DNA from: Apostichopus japonicus
Taxonomy: Eukaryota; Echinodermata; Holothuroidea; Aspidochirotida; Stichopodidae
DNA length: 64,000 nucleotides
Direction of reading: 5' to 3'
Assembly: GCF_037975245.1 (NCBI RefSeq)
Contig: NC_092571.1
Location: forward strand, 11,105,917-11,169,916
Position 1 is the first letter of the stretch. Every line of letters begins with the position of its first letter. Both the position numbers and the translations under genes were made by a program. Under the pieces are notes generated by a model that was given only the letters and a program-made list of their open reading frames with translations, was not told the origin of the DNA and did not search any database. This document shows, in pieces, positions 11,401 to 21,750 of this stretch.

Positions 11401-11810
11401 TGCTCTTTAACCATGTTGCTGTTCAAACTCACGTTGATGTCTAAACACCCGTTGATGCCTTAACTCACGTTGATGTTTTAAAACTGTATAATATATTCCT
11501 CTGTAAATAGTGAGTTAAATTTAAAGTATAAATACTATTTTCACAAATTTTTAAATTAATTACTTCTCCAGATACAAAAAGATAAACAAAAATGTGGTTT
11601 TGATCTAAAAATCAACTTGTTCTAAAATGTTCTAATTTGTTGTTGATCAGGTATTGTGGTTGCAACTGTTGTGGTATTCATATTGCTGTTCCTTCCATCT
11701 ATGGGGAACAGTCAACCCTAGAGTTATTTGCTCATTTATTGGTAATGAATACAAAAGAAAGAGAAAGCCTATTATACTTTGGTGAGCTAGAGCTTAGGCC
11801 TATGTATTAA
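1929..11810 (+). CDS. immunoglobulin-superfamily membrane receptor, whole gene model
   Basis: Proposed exons are 1929-2415, 4737-5048, 5175-5486, 8005-8751, 10508-10604 and a terminal exon at 11572-11608 or 11651-11810. All junctions between the first five exons are phase 1, typical of Ig-domain exons, and the transmembrane exon ends in phase 2, which both tail candidates accept. The product reads signal peptide, V-like, C-like, C-like, V-like, C-like, one transmembrane helix and a short tail, about 660-700 residues. It would be a cell-surface recognition or adhesion protein; the ligand is unknown. The internal V-C exon has no signal peptide of its own, which favours one gene over two. It could instead be two neighbouring paralogues with an undetected leader exon. 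Confidence 0.6.
2416..3426. other. intron 1, first part
   Basis: Intronic sequence between the first V-like exon and a pogo-like element. No further exon or named repeat recognised. Confidence 0.4.
3427..4386. mobile_element. pogo/Tigger-like (Tc1/mariner) non-autonomous element
   Basis: The left end CAGTAAAACTCAGC (from 3427) and the reversed right end CAGTAAGACACC (to 4386) form imperfect terminal inverted repeats, both followed by TTATCCGAAC or ATTATCCGAAC. TA dinucleotides flank both ends (3425-3426, 4387-4388). TA target and CAGT-type ends with TATCCGAA are characteristic of the pogo/Tigger branch. The 960-bp interior has no transposase, so it depends on another copy. It sits in intron 1 of the Ig gene. 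Confidence 0.7.
4737..5048 (+). CDS. Ig gene exon 2: C-like Ig domain, copy 1
   Basis: The acceptor CTCTTCACAG ends at 4736 and the donor AAG|GTAAGT follows 5048. It is exactly 312 bp, phase 1 to phase 1, so it can be included or skipped without a frame change. The B-strand cysteine is in FTINCS and the F-strand cysteine in VGCIAS. Four more cysteines (LVC, KGC, TSC, DRC) are kept in every C-like domain of this gene, suggesting extra disulfides. Sequons NCS, NGT, NST and NIS are present. Confidence 0.7.
5175..5486 (+). CDS. Ig gene exon 3: C-like Ig domain, copy 2
   Basis: Nearly identical to the exon at 4737-5048, with the same length, phases, six cysteines and splice signals (CTCTTCACAG acceptor, AAG|GTAAGT donor). 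Joined to the next exon at 8005 it reads GAC (Asp) across the junction. If both copies are spliced in, the receptor has two identical adjacent domains; they could also be mutually exclusive. Confidence 0.65.
5578..8004. other. intron 3 region, no gene recognised
   Basis: About 2.4 kb with no supported exon, transmembrane segment or complete repeat. The last 30 bases form a good pyrimidine-rich acceptor (ending TTCATCAG at 8004). Confidence 0.45.
8005..8751 (+). CDS. Ig gene exon 4: fused V-like and C-like domains
   Basis: A 747-bp exon, phase 1 to phase 1, with acceptor TTCATCAG and donor CTG|GTAAGT. The V-like half starts DNVGCSFHC, parallel to EDINCDHHC of exon 1, and keeps the early four-cysteine pattern. 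Its F strand reads DAGSYHV, so the canonical cysteine is again valine. The C-like half has ITCSV (B strand), FSCIAT (F strand) and the same four extra cysteines. No intron divides V from C here, unlike the upstream exons. An alternative start at ATG 7956 would give no signal peptide in this frame, so I treat this as an internal exon. Confidence 0.7.
8752..10507. other. intron 4, no gene recognised
   Basis: About 1.75 kb. It contains a G-homopolymer near 9743-9756 and several scattered GACGTTT words at 9860-10012, but no exon or complete transposon that I can support. Confidence 0.45.
10508..10604 (+). CDS. Ig gene exon 5: transmembrane segment
   Basis: The acceptor CTTCCAG ends at 10507 and the donor CAA|GTAAGC follows 10604. 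The split codon with exon 4 gives GTC (Val). The peptide is a short stalk, then about 24 hydrophobic residues from ILMLVMF to IIIVCVY, then lysine, which acts as a stop-transfer residue. It encodes a single-pass membrane anchor and ends in phase 2. Confidence 0.65.
11408..11480. repeat. short degenerate tandem repeat, about 20 bp
   Basis: Three to four imperfect copies of a unit around AACTCACGTTGATGTCTTAA, in the intron before the candidate tail exons. Confidence 0.6.
11572..11608 (+). CDS. candidate terminal exon A: short basic tail
   Basis: The acceptor TACTTCTCCAG is strong and phase 2 compatible with the transmembrane exon. It gives the tail KYKKINKNVVLI and then TAA. With it the summed exon length (1992 bp) is a whole number of codons. 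The tail has basic juxtamembrane residues and no signalling motif. Confidence 0.35.
11651..11810 (+). CDS. candidate terminal exon B: cysteine-rich tail
   Basis: The acceptor GTTGTTGATCAG ends at 11650, also in the required phase. The 52-residue tail starts YCGCNCCG directly after the membrane segment, a pattern that could be palmitoylated, and ends LELRPMY before TAA at 11808-11810. It contains tyrosines but no clear ITIM or ITAM. It may be an alternative or the true last exon; a 52-codon open frame could also occur by chance. Confidence 0.35.
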
Positions 11811-13316
11811 TCACAGAGTACTGAAGTCCCCATAGTTTTGGAGGTAAGGTAGTGTAATAATTGCAGTGCATTCGTACTGTACCTTTCAACATCCTAAAAT
11901 CTTACCCCAAATGGTTTTGTTTAACGGTACTCATAGTGCCAAACAAAAATGTTCACGTTTCCGTCCTGCCACAATTGTTTCCATCTTGCCACAAACATTT
12001 TTAGACCCTCATGGTTTCCACCAAAGGTTTCCATAACTTCCTACTTTGTACTCAGAAGTGTCGATGTCGTCAATATACAGTAATTAATAGTTTACAAAAT
12101 AAAATTCTCCCAAATGTGGCAGGACAGGATTTGGAAAATGTTCATACTAATAACACCACCAGTAATTTGCTTGAATACTGAATTATTCTTTTAAAGAACT
12201 GATAAGTATGAGAACATGAAAAATCAGATATCAGAACTTTGGTTTAACAGATGTGTCAATTTATCCAGTTCCATCCTGCCACACTATGAGGGCATTTATT
12301 TTATCCTTGATTGCTTGTCGTTCCATGACAATACAACATGATCACCATTTTTACCAGTTCATTATATATTCTTGGTTAGTAGTTTTAATAACCATGAATA
12401 AAATGCACTCCTGAGTGACCTCGTTTATATTTAAGCTTTGGTGATTACTAATTTGGCTTTGGTCCTACAGTATGTTGAACCGCTGAGCATATCTATGTTG
12501 TGTCAATATTTCGTTAGCTAATTGAACCATTGAGCCAGTACTGTATGATTTACAACCCACAATAATAACATGTTTTTCACTGTTAACACAGAAAATGTTA
12601 ATTACTGTACTGCAGTAGTCTCCGCCAAAGGTTCCTTTAACTAGAGTGTCCAAAAAGCACCATCCGGTTTATAGCTTTTATGTCATGTCCAACAAAACTA
12701 TTGCAATTTTGGGCAATTGAAATCATGTCTAATTTCATTTTGGATGTTGCTTAGTCTTGCTCCTATTGAGATTTGAGAGTTATGTTTCATTTATAGCATC
12801 ATAACTTTCATATTTTTTACTTAAAATATATTTTCGGTAGGATATCAATAAAGGGGCATTTCATTTGCAACAAATTTTTGCACAAGTTAAGATTTTGGAT
12901 CTTGGTGTTTTTGCTATTATGATTGATTTAATATGCAATATGCATAACTTGTGGCCATCGTCATATTTGATGATCACCAGATTAAAGTATGGAATTAAAA
13001 AACGTTAGGTACACTACATTTTAGCTAGTGTATCACAATTCCAACTCTAAAACATTGGAATAAGTTTAGAAATATACAAAAATAGTCCATTTTATACATA
13101 CACATACGTAATTTAATCAGTTTTCACTGACTTAGTACTGTATGTTAGTACAGTGAAAATAGCAGTAAGGTCATGTTTATCATTTGTCCTATAGTCATTG
13201 TATAATGGATGTTACTGTAATTGCAAGTTAAGATACTAACAAGGTGCACATTTTGAAAGCCAAATGTGTGACCTTGTGTGTGACAAAAATCTGGTTTTCT
13301 ACTCTTGGATAAACAG
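11811..13316. other. no gene recognised
   Basis: AT-rich DNA with several copies of words like TTTCCATCCTGCCACA on both strands (11960-12290), perhaps an old repeat. It is a probable intergenic or intronic stretch between the Ig gene and the MYND gene. Confidence 0.4.
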
Positions 13317-13425
13317 GTTAAGGAACTTAACTCAGCAAAAAAAAAGGAGAAAATCATCATATGAGGCTACTATTATCAAACTGAAGACACTCTTGGATAA
13401 AAAAAAGGAAATTGTGTCGTTAAAG
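13317..13425 (+). CDS. candidate exon: basic coiled-coil segment of the MYND gene
   Basis: The acceptor GGATAAACAG ends at 13316 and the donor AAAG|GTAATT follows 13425; it ends in phase 0. The peptide (start LRNLTQQKKRRKS, end KKKEIVSLK) has a heptad-like pattern and many lysines, similar to coiled coils next to THAP or other DNA-binding domains. Its link to the exons at 17384 and 20512 rests only on strand and phase. Earlier exons are unknown. Confidence 0.35.
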
Positions 13426-15813
13426 GTAATTGATACTTAATAACTTTATTATCATACAATAGTCAGAGATGCTGTATTGAACAGTATGTTATTCTGTGTT
13501 TCTCTTTGACTTCCTATGTAACATATAAGAGGTTCCATCATTCCTTTGCTATCCTTACTTTGGCAGATCGTCCTTGTTATGTGAAAATCTGAGACATATG
13601 TGCGTGCGTGGTTGTTGGTTGACATAGCATTTCATCTGCCTGGTTGCATGTCCATACTTTACAAGGCAACGCGGAAATGCAATACAAGCTAACATCAGGA
13701 GACTTCACAGGTGATGGTAAAGTGTATGTAAATGTAGAAGATAGCATTAGTATTCACCACCTTCTTCAGTATTAGTGATGTATTAAGAAGGGTATGCTTT
13801 TAGGGCAATGTTTCAATGCATATTTATTGCACATGCATGAATGGTCAATGAAGTGAGGGTACTGCAAATACAGTATTGCAGAAATGGAACAAAGCAATGC
13901 TGTGCATTCCCTAGTTTGCCACCCCTGGCTTTAGGTGGAACTTACACATATACTGTGTGCCATAAAATGAAAGAGTGAAAGTAGTAGAAAAGTGATCATG
14001 TGCCTCATTTTCAACAAGGATTTAGCACTTATGGTTAGAAAGCAAGGTCAATGTTATGCTCCATACATACTTCCATTATATAACTTCAACTTACATAACT
14101 TTTAAGCAAGCAGTTTCAATATTCGACCCATATGGCTGACATGTTAAGGTCACATTGTCCACATCCAACGAAATGCAAATTTTAATTCAAATAATCTCTC
14201 AGGGTGACTGGCAGATGTCTCTTATGCTGGCAACACTTTGTATCACCTATGGGCTGGTGTTAACCTGAAAGTTTTCTTCATTTACTGGTAAGAAATGGCC
14301 CAGCAGAAATGACAATTGAAATTTTCATTTTAAAGGCAAACTTTCTCCATACAGTAACAGTTACTACAATTATCTTTTTGATATCTTTGTTGATATCTAT
14401 GGCCACAACTAGGCATGGAAAGCCATTTTCATAACCAGCTCAGAAAGTGTAAGAGTTAGACTTCTCCACCTTAACTCATCTACAAATGTCCTGTTTGTGT
14501 GATTTTACAATTTCTCTTGTAAGTTTGTCATGTACCTAATGTCCATGTTGCTTTCTCTTTCACATAACAAGAGAAAAAAAGACTTTGAAAATGAAAATGA
14601 AAGTCCCTTGAACAAAAGCTAACGGATGTTATGAGTGATGCACAATTAATAAAAACCCGAAAGCAGGCTCTGACCATGCACAATGTACTGCAGTACTACC
14701 ACGGTGACCTCTTTTTATAAAATGACATAATAACAACTTTTGTTATATAATAATAGCTTTTACTTTCATTTACACACTAATTAGTACAATACTTAGTGAG
14801 AAATTATATTAATTGTGTGATTTTGTGACATAATAACAGGCCTCTGGACTCCATCCGATATTGCTTTCCATTCCGCACTGGCACCTCAGTCGCCAGTTTT
14901 ATACGTACCCCACATTCTGTTCCTCCCCCAAAATTTGCTCTTTTTTGCTGCCCCACCCCCACCCCCACCTGGTATGCCACTTTGGTACCTGATGATGCCA
15001 CTCAGCATCCAACTATAGAGTGTCTACAATAGGTAAAAGTGTCTTGATTTTCCTCCTGGACATTGCTTAATCAGAAATAACGTCCAACTTTCAGAATCCA
15101 ACAGTGTGAAAAATGCTGGACATAACATTTCAGCTTTATATTTATCAGATATTCAGAGATTTCTAATAGTATGATTGCTAATATTGAAACATTCTTCTAT
15201 CAATCTTTAAAGTACGCTAGAAGTTGAACAGAAAAGAAATGAAGAACTCACCAGGGTTCTTTAAAAGAAAAAAAACAGAGGTGATGATGAAAACATCTGA
15301 TCAATTTCCTTTTTAACAGATAAATAAGGCAAAGAAAGAAGTTTCTGATAAATTCTAAAAAGGTTTCTAAAATTCTAAAATAGAAATTGTATTTTGAATA
15401 TCAGTGATGTAGTGGCTGTGATTTTAAAATCAATTTTCCTTGGACTTCTCTAACAAGCTTATTTGAGATCATTGCGCCTGCGTTTGTTCCAGCATTTGAG
15501 CTCAAATTTAATAGGTGCACTGTTTCAATTATTGTAGCTATAAACTGTTTAATAACACTGCACACTGCACACTTGAAACTGCACACTGCACAGCCACATA
15601 TGTCTACAGTTTAGTATAATGTGAATACAATCTTGAATCACTGATACCAATACTTCTATATGAAACATATTTAAAGGAGTGGCCAACCTTCACCCCGCGA
15701 GGTGAGCCGTTTGTCCCTTAACAGCATCAAATTAGATGAAAGGGTGCAAGAAGAATTGAATCAGAGGTGAATGTCAACAGTAGAAACAAAGTCCTGGAGA
15801 AGGAGGGTAACAT

Positions 15814-15815
<2 letters not shown>
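13426..15815. other. intronic or intergenic, no gene recognised
   Basis: No supported exon. A short open stretch around 13666-13777 has an acceptor-like AG but no good donor in a consistent phase. A C-rich tract lies near 14950. Confidence 0.35.
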
Positions 15816-15888
<73 letters not shown>

Positions 15889-15911
15889 TATATATATATA
15901 CACACACACAC

Positions 15912-15972
<61 letters not shown>
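15816..15972. repeat. (TA)n microsatellite with a short (CA)n block
   Basis: About 155 bp of alternating TA, interrupted by ACACACACAC near 15900-15911 and occasional AAA. Confidence 0.95.
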
Positions 15973-17383
15973 GAGGGGGAGAGTATTTCGAACGCCCTAG
16001 TGTTCAGCAATGTTTAGTCCCTAGTAGCACTTAATAATTAAAAGGACCGTACGTGTTAGTTGGAACTACTGTACCATTTGAGGTGACACAAAGATGAATA
16101 AGTTTATTTCGAAAAGTAGTAACAAAACAATGTTGATAGCCAGTCAGTATGATGTCAGTATTTATCCAGAAAAAACATTAAATGTGTCCAACTTACACTA
16201 ATACTGTAGGAGCATGCTAGATTTTCCTGTTCAAGTTTACTATGGTACTGTGAGTTATCAAGTTACTGTAGCTTTTTCTAAGAGCAGCCAACATCCCATT
16301 CGGATTAAAGAATAAGTTAGAATGTTTCAGCCTAAAAAAGCCCAAATACTCACACCACATAACTTGCTTGACTTATCCAATTTTTAACTGCTGAACTTCT
16401 GTTGAAAAGGTGGTGGGGTGACAGGGAGGGGATGGAGTATAGCTTGCAGTAATGACCAAAAGGTAAACATGTTGATCTTCTCTATTCTGTTTTCCAATAT
16501 TTTAATGCTCTTTAACTGTTGAACAATGCAATGCTTATTATGAGAAGCAATACACATTAGCACCAATCATGTGTAATGTTGAGCTCTGTGGCCTATTTAA
16601 TGTCATTAACTGTGATTAAGATCATGTTGGGATAATTTTCTGTGTTGTCTCTATTTGTATGTAAGAGTGACATCTAGCTTAGCTTTGCTTTGTTTGCTAA
16701 GTTTGTGAGCTGATGAGGATCAATATAATCCTAATATAATAGTACTTATAATTCTGTGGGATTTCTGGCGACTGTTGTCTGAAAATCTTTGGCAGTCTGT
16801 ACTTAATAGTCCACTATTGTTCTTTTGTCTGAAATAGATCAGTAGCATTGTCTGATGCACAAAGTGTTCAACCATGCTTCCGTGTGAAAGTGAGATTATT
16901 ATTCTTTCAGGATGCTAACTAAACAGCCTGAAAGATTAAACTTACAATACTTTCCTTAGAGCTCTTGGAAAGACTGAAAGTGCCATATACTAATGCCATG
17001 TCACACAATTGCAAAATAAATTTACTAATTATCTATAGTTGCTTTTACAGTATACTGTATAGTTAATGGCACAGACTAAATATTGGAAAATATAAACACC
17101 CAAATATGATTTCCCTGTCTCACTCACAGCTCAATTTGTGTTAGTTGATCACAGGTTAATGTCTAAAAGCTATTGGCAGATATTCATTTGACAGCGAAAC
17201 TCTCTCAAAAAGGTATCAAGTGTCTTTACACATTTATTGATGACAACTTGTAATAAAAGAGTGTGCTCATTTTATTTTCATTGAAGTTTACGACATGCTT
17301 CATTTTACTTTCAGTATATAATTTAACAAGTAAACAATTGTCAACCAATTCTGCTTGCAAAATACACTTCATCTAAGCAATAG
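15973..17383. other. no gene recognised
   Basis: AT-rich sequence between the microsatellite and the next candidate exon. No repeat or domain recognised. Confidence 0.4.
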
Positions 17384-17500
17384 CTTACTAACCTTATGGA
17401 AGAACATGACTACAACAAATCAGATCAGCAGGCAGATAACTCAGCAGCCATCAACGCTCGTGGCAGGGCCCAGCAAAGGGCCCAGGCAGCTGAACGCAAG
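17384..17500 (+). CDS. candidate exon of the MYND gene (Gln/Ala/Arg-rich linker)
   Basis: Open, GC-richer than its surroundings, phase 0 at both ends. The acceptor is CAATAG (17383) and the donor AAG|GTGACC (weak at +4 to +6). The peptide contains MEEHDYNKSDQQ and ends RAQAAERK. ATG 17396 could be a translation start, because the in-frame triplet before the exon is TAG. Read through without splicing, it stops nine codons later. The low-complexity sequence gives no function by itself. Confidence 0.4.
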
Positions 17501-17904
17501 GTGACCATACGGCCCTCAAACCCTAAATAATTAAATATTACTATTATTGTGTTTAGTGAATGTTCAGCGCTTCACTCTTCATGTACAATTTGTAGATTAT
17601 ACTGTTAGAGCTTCTACGTAACTGTTCCTGAATCACTGAATTTCCGTACAACCTGTAACTGTAATGTTTTACTCCCATTTCTTTTTTTCTTCACAGGAAT
17701 AGTCTTATATCAGGCACAGATCTCAGTCAACCTGGTCTTGGCCTTCTGATGAAATCAGTCTCGCCTCTTAGAACCAACGTCTATTCGAATAATCTAAATA
17801 CCTAAAGTCCTCGTCCTGGGCAGAGAGTGGTGGTATTAGTGCAGATACAGAGATAAGATAACAAGATAAGATATTATAAATGTGAATCAGTCATACCCAC
17901 TCCC

Positions 17905-18545
17905 CCCTCATAAGACAGGGGTATCCAACACATCGAAACTACAAAACAAATAGTAAGTCATTAGATATGAGTATCCTACAAGTCGTAACTACTAAACATA
18001 AGTCATAAGATAGGAGTATCCAACAGGTCGTAACTACAAAACAGAAAATAAGTCATTAGATATGAGTATCCAACAAGTCTTAACTACATAACATAAGTCA
18101 TAAGATAGGAGTATCCAACAGGTCGTAACTACAAAACAGATAATAAGTCATTAGATATGAGTATCCAACAAGTCGTAACTACAAAACATAAGTCATAAGA
18201 TAGGAGTATCCAACAGGTCGTAACTACAAAACAGAAAATAAGTCATTAGATATGAGTATCCAACAAGTCGTAACTACAAACCAGATAATAAGTCATTAGA
18301 TATGAGTATCCAACAAGTCGTAACTACCAAACATAAGTCATTGATAGGAGTACCCAACAGGTCATAACTACAAAACAGATAATAAGTCATTTGATAGGGG
18401 CTATAAAACAGATAATAAGTCATTTGATAGTAGTTTCCAACAGGTTGTAGCTACAAAACAGATAATAAGTCATTTGATATGAGCTATTAAACAGATAATA
18501 AGTCATTTGATATTAGTCTCCAACAGGTAATAACAACATTAAAAT
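17905..18545. repeat. higher-order minisatellite
   Basis: Two related 40-48 bp subunits alternate. One has AGTCATAAGATAGGAGTATC, the other AGTCATTAGATATGAGTATC; both continue CAACAGGTCGTAACTAC or CAACAAGTCGTAACTAC. The A-B pair repeats with a period near 93 bp across most of the array, which decays into shorter ATAATAAGTCATTTGATA units after about 18370. It has no unique spacers, so it is not a CRISPR array. Confidence 0.85.
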
Positions 18546-18827
18546 ATTAGATAGATCGAAAGCTTATCCAATCATATGTTAATATTAAATTGCTTTATCA
18601 CTGTGACACAACCTTGAAGTCGGTGGAAAATGAAGTTTCCCCTATTTCTATTGCTATAGATGTTTTACATTTTCAAGTTTTCAATCGCACAATCATGGTC
18701 AATTTCATGTTCATCCCTCTAATACTGTAAGATGTTGAAGAAGCCAGATAACGATTATTGTGCTATCGATATCAGTCTTGAGTATTTTTCACTTTCATAA
18801 CTGAAGCATTCAAGGTGATAACAAATT

Positions 18828-19979
18828 TTAAAGGAGAAATAAACCAAGGTTTTTTCAGTGACCTCATAGTAAAGGCTAATATTCAAAGACCCTCTGTGAA
18901 ATAACTAGTCAAAACTAACTTTCCCAAATTTCCAGGAATTTTGTAATTATTGTTACACACCTACTGTGTTGGCAGCTTTTATGTTCATTTCAATAACGAG
19001 GGCGCTTCAAAAGTGATGTCAGCGAGCCTCATCGAAATTTAAACAATGCCCCTCTCTGCATATGAATTGTACACTTGTACTCGGAGATTGTTCGGAAGTT
19101 GATGCAAATGCAGGAGTGCCAAGCATTTGGTTGTGTAAACAGGAGCTCTAGGGGAGGAAGGAGCAGGTAATGGAAAACGATATTATGTTATTCCTAACGG
19201 GAAAAGGTTTTCAGAGAAAAGAGAATGTACAAAATGCACAAAAGGCACAAAAGCACCAGGCTTGCCCCTCCGTCGCAGAACTGTTACTAGCGTTGGAATT
19301 ACTAGCATCATACAGTAACTGCTAGTGTCGGCCACCTATGCGGTCTGTTTAGCAAGCTCTAGGTCTCGTTGTCTCAGTTCCTGCACTGTGTAACCAGGCT
19401 CGAATTGATAGCAGTCAAGACCAAATGCATCTATGTTCTCTTTTTATCTCTCCAAACTGCTCGAGTCCGGAAAGTGTTTCGGAATTAACCTTTGACTAGA
19501 TATTGACTCAGTTATCGTGAAATTTACGCTCAGATGGTTTAATATCGTGCAATGACAGCTGTGTGAAAAACCCTCAATATTTAAAAAAAAAAACATGTAC
19601 ATTGGAAAAATATTTGTTCTACTATTTTAAACCTTTTAGAATGTATTAAAAATGAAAAATGTATTTTTTTGCTATCACAATATATTTGTTCTTTTTGCAT
19701 GTGCAATTTTAATTATTTTTTAGCACTATTGGCAACACTTTTCTGTTGAAATGAGATACGTGGCTCGCTTACGTCATGAAACAAGTGAGAAAATGTTGGC
19801 GAATGCCATGAAAGAAATGGTTTCAAGGTTCATGTTGCCTCTGTCAAAAAGAGTGTACTGCAAAACGGTATTCTCTAAGCAAGAAAGGCTCTAGAGGGTT
19901 TATTTTTCCTTGAAAGCCTCAAAAAATGTATTAAATAAAGAAGAAAAAATAAGCATATTTTGGCTACGTGATCCTTTAA
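18828..19979 (+). mobile_element. possible TTAA-target transposon relic with THAP-like finger
   Basis: TTAA stands at both proposed ends (18828-18831 and 19976-19979), followed by AGGA inward on each side. Inside lies a THAP-like zinc-finger fragment. Kolobok elements combine TTAA target sites with THAP-domain transposases. The inverted match is only four bases, so the boundaries are weak. No catalytic domain survives. Confidence 0.35.
19102..19275 (+). pseudogene. THAP-like zinc-finger fragment
   Basis: From ATG 19102 the peptide reads MQMQECQAFGCVNRSS, matching the THAP start C-x-A/V-x-G-C-x-N-R. After a one-base frame change near 19165 it continues GKRYYVIPNGKRFSEKRE, matching the following THAP segment. 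The later CH half is not seen. A splice donor (AG|GTAATGG) at the break is an alternative to a frameshift. Probably a transposase relic rather than a host gene. Confidence 0.45.
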
Positions 19980-20511
19980 TTGTAGAATTTGTACATTGTT
20001 CATTTGCACACTAAATTGTAATATCTTTGGTCTTTCACTTTTCTACGTCAATGGTGCAATTAGAACCCATTCAGAACTATTAATCACTCGTATTTATTAC
20101 TGATGGCCACTTAATAACTGCTTATCAACGTAGCATACTGTCACACAATTGAATTATTTGCAAAGGTTGTATTATCATCAAAATTAGAAATTTGGTAAAA
20201 TAAAGTTAGTTGTGGGTCCATATTATTACATCATATATCGCCTGCAAGATGTAGGCCATTCTAGTGAAGAAGACAAAATATATCGTGTATAACAGCACAG
20301 CAAGCTATCAAGCTGGGATTTGGATTATTCTGCTGCATCTGTGTGTTGTATATTTTCATATCTCAGTTAATCACTCTTTAAAGCCATTGTCCCTATTGTG
20401 CACTATTAAGGGCATCTCATAGTTTCACACCCTTGTAATTATGACCTTGAATACCATTATCAACACCCTGTCACATGGTTAGGTTAAAGCCATGTCCTTT
20501 GCTCTCAACAG
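19980..20511. other. intron before the MYND exon
   Basis: No repeat or exon recognised. It ends with a good acceptor (TTTGCTCTCAACAG, last base 20511). Confidence 0.4.
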
Positions 20512-20697
20512 GTAGTAATGATGTGTAGACAAAGACATGGATTTGAGCACACTAGGAGGTGCATAGAATGTGATGAAGCTCAAGGACTACCGTTGAAGAA
20601 GTGTCCAAATTGTCCAGCTTTGAACTGCTGTAGGGTATGTCAGCTGGACGCCCGGAGGAACCATCACAAGGCAAAATGTTATTCTGAAATTAACTAA
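20512..20697 (+). CDS. C-terminal MYND-type zinc-finger exon
   Basis: The exon encodes 61 residues and a stop at 20695-20697. Metal-ligand spacing is C-x2-C-x10-C-x2-C-x4-C-x3-C-x8-H-x3-C (CIEC, CPNC, NCCRVC, HKAKC), the MYND pattern. MYND fingers usually bind proline-rich peptides and act in protein-protein recognition, often in transcription or histone-modifying proteins. Here the finger is the extreme C terminus, with basic residues around it (RRNHHK). Acceptor phase 0 fits the exon ending at 17500. The paralogue is unknown; a transposon-borne MYND protein is possible. Confidence 0.6.
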   Translation, partial: VVMMCRQRHGFEHTRRCIECDEAQGLPLKKCPNCPALNCCRVCQLDARRNHHKAKCYSEIN

Positions 20698-20703
20698 AAT
20701 AAA
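20698..20703 (+). promoter_or_regulatory. polyadenylation signal AATAAA
   Basis: AATAAA starts directly after the MYND stop codon. This supports the exon as terminal, although the hexamer is common in such AT-rich DNA. Confidence 0.4.
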
Positions 20704-21750
20704 TGGCACTTGACAAAATGTTTGATTTGGTTCCAATCTTGACAGCATCATATCCTTGAAGGTCAGACTGGTGACTGAATGTGGTAATGGGTGAAGCAGG
20801 GGAAAAGTATTAATTACAGTTGACAGACAGGGGGACGGGGAAGGGATCACCTGGTTAGATAATAAACTATTCGTTAAAGGAATGTAAAATTAAATTAGAG
20901 TGTTGATATCACTGGTTGGCTATTACCAATATCTTTGTATTTTTGTAAAATGATGTATGAAAATGAACTTATTTTCATTGAGTATTATTGTGAAGAATAG
21001 TTTGATAAGCCAAACCTGAAAAACAAAACATCCCAACAATACTTTGTGACACTGTATGTATCATACTTTGTCTTCATGAACTTGGAACATGTGCAGAGAA
21101 ACTCAATCCAGTATCATGAAGTGAATGTTGGGCTATGTTAATTGAAGACACAAACTTTGTGTGTAATTTATCTTTTGTTATTACGTGAGCCATTCGTAAA
21201 GGAGACAGAACCTGAACCATCAGTATTGGTGCTTTTGATATATATGTAACTGTGGTGAACAACTTCTCCAAATAGCTAAGCAAAATCCCAATCAGTTTTG
21301 GAGATATCAAAGATGCATTTTCCTTCACACCCAAGGCTAAATACACGATCAAATCAAAGTAAGACATCACTGAGCCACATGTGCTACAATTTTGTTGATG
21401 TTTATCTATATATATTGACCATCTTTACTTTCTGTAAATGAAGGTGGATTTTTGTAAATGCTGAATTTAAAACATTGAAGTTTTTAACATGACTTAATGA
21501 TGGAAGTTGTTTCACACAGATTTAAAAAAAAAATCACAAAGAGAAAGTAAAATGTTTCAGATCCTAGTGGCATCATGACATCACAGGTTTATAAAGTAAC
21601 AATCCACACACAGAGGAATGCTTTTTTAGCTGTCTGGGACAGTTTTTCTCTTCAAAAGTCTCTGTCAGATGATCAACTAAATATGATGGTAAGGTTTGCA
21701 TCTACTTTCAGGTCACGCCTCTTGTGTTAGTCTCATCTTGCAGATGTTAT
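20704..21750. other. no gene recognised
   Basis: About 1 kb of intergenic AT-rich sequence before the hAT cluster. Confidence 0.45.

Noticed and set aside
13666-13777. Short open stretch (start NAEMQYKLTSGD) as an exon
   Set aside because: The donor choice is ambiguous and the phase does not fit the neighbouring candidate exons.
15727-16010. Open frames encoding Tyr-Ile repeats on both strands
   Set aside because: They are translations of the (TA)n microsatellite; the same holds near 24000, 31000, 35700 and 47600.
17905-18545. Regular repeat array considered as CRISPR
   Set aside because: There are no unique spacers between units, the period is higher-order, and the host is a eukaryote.
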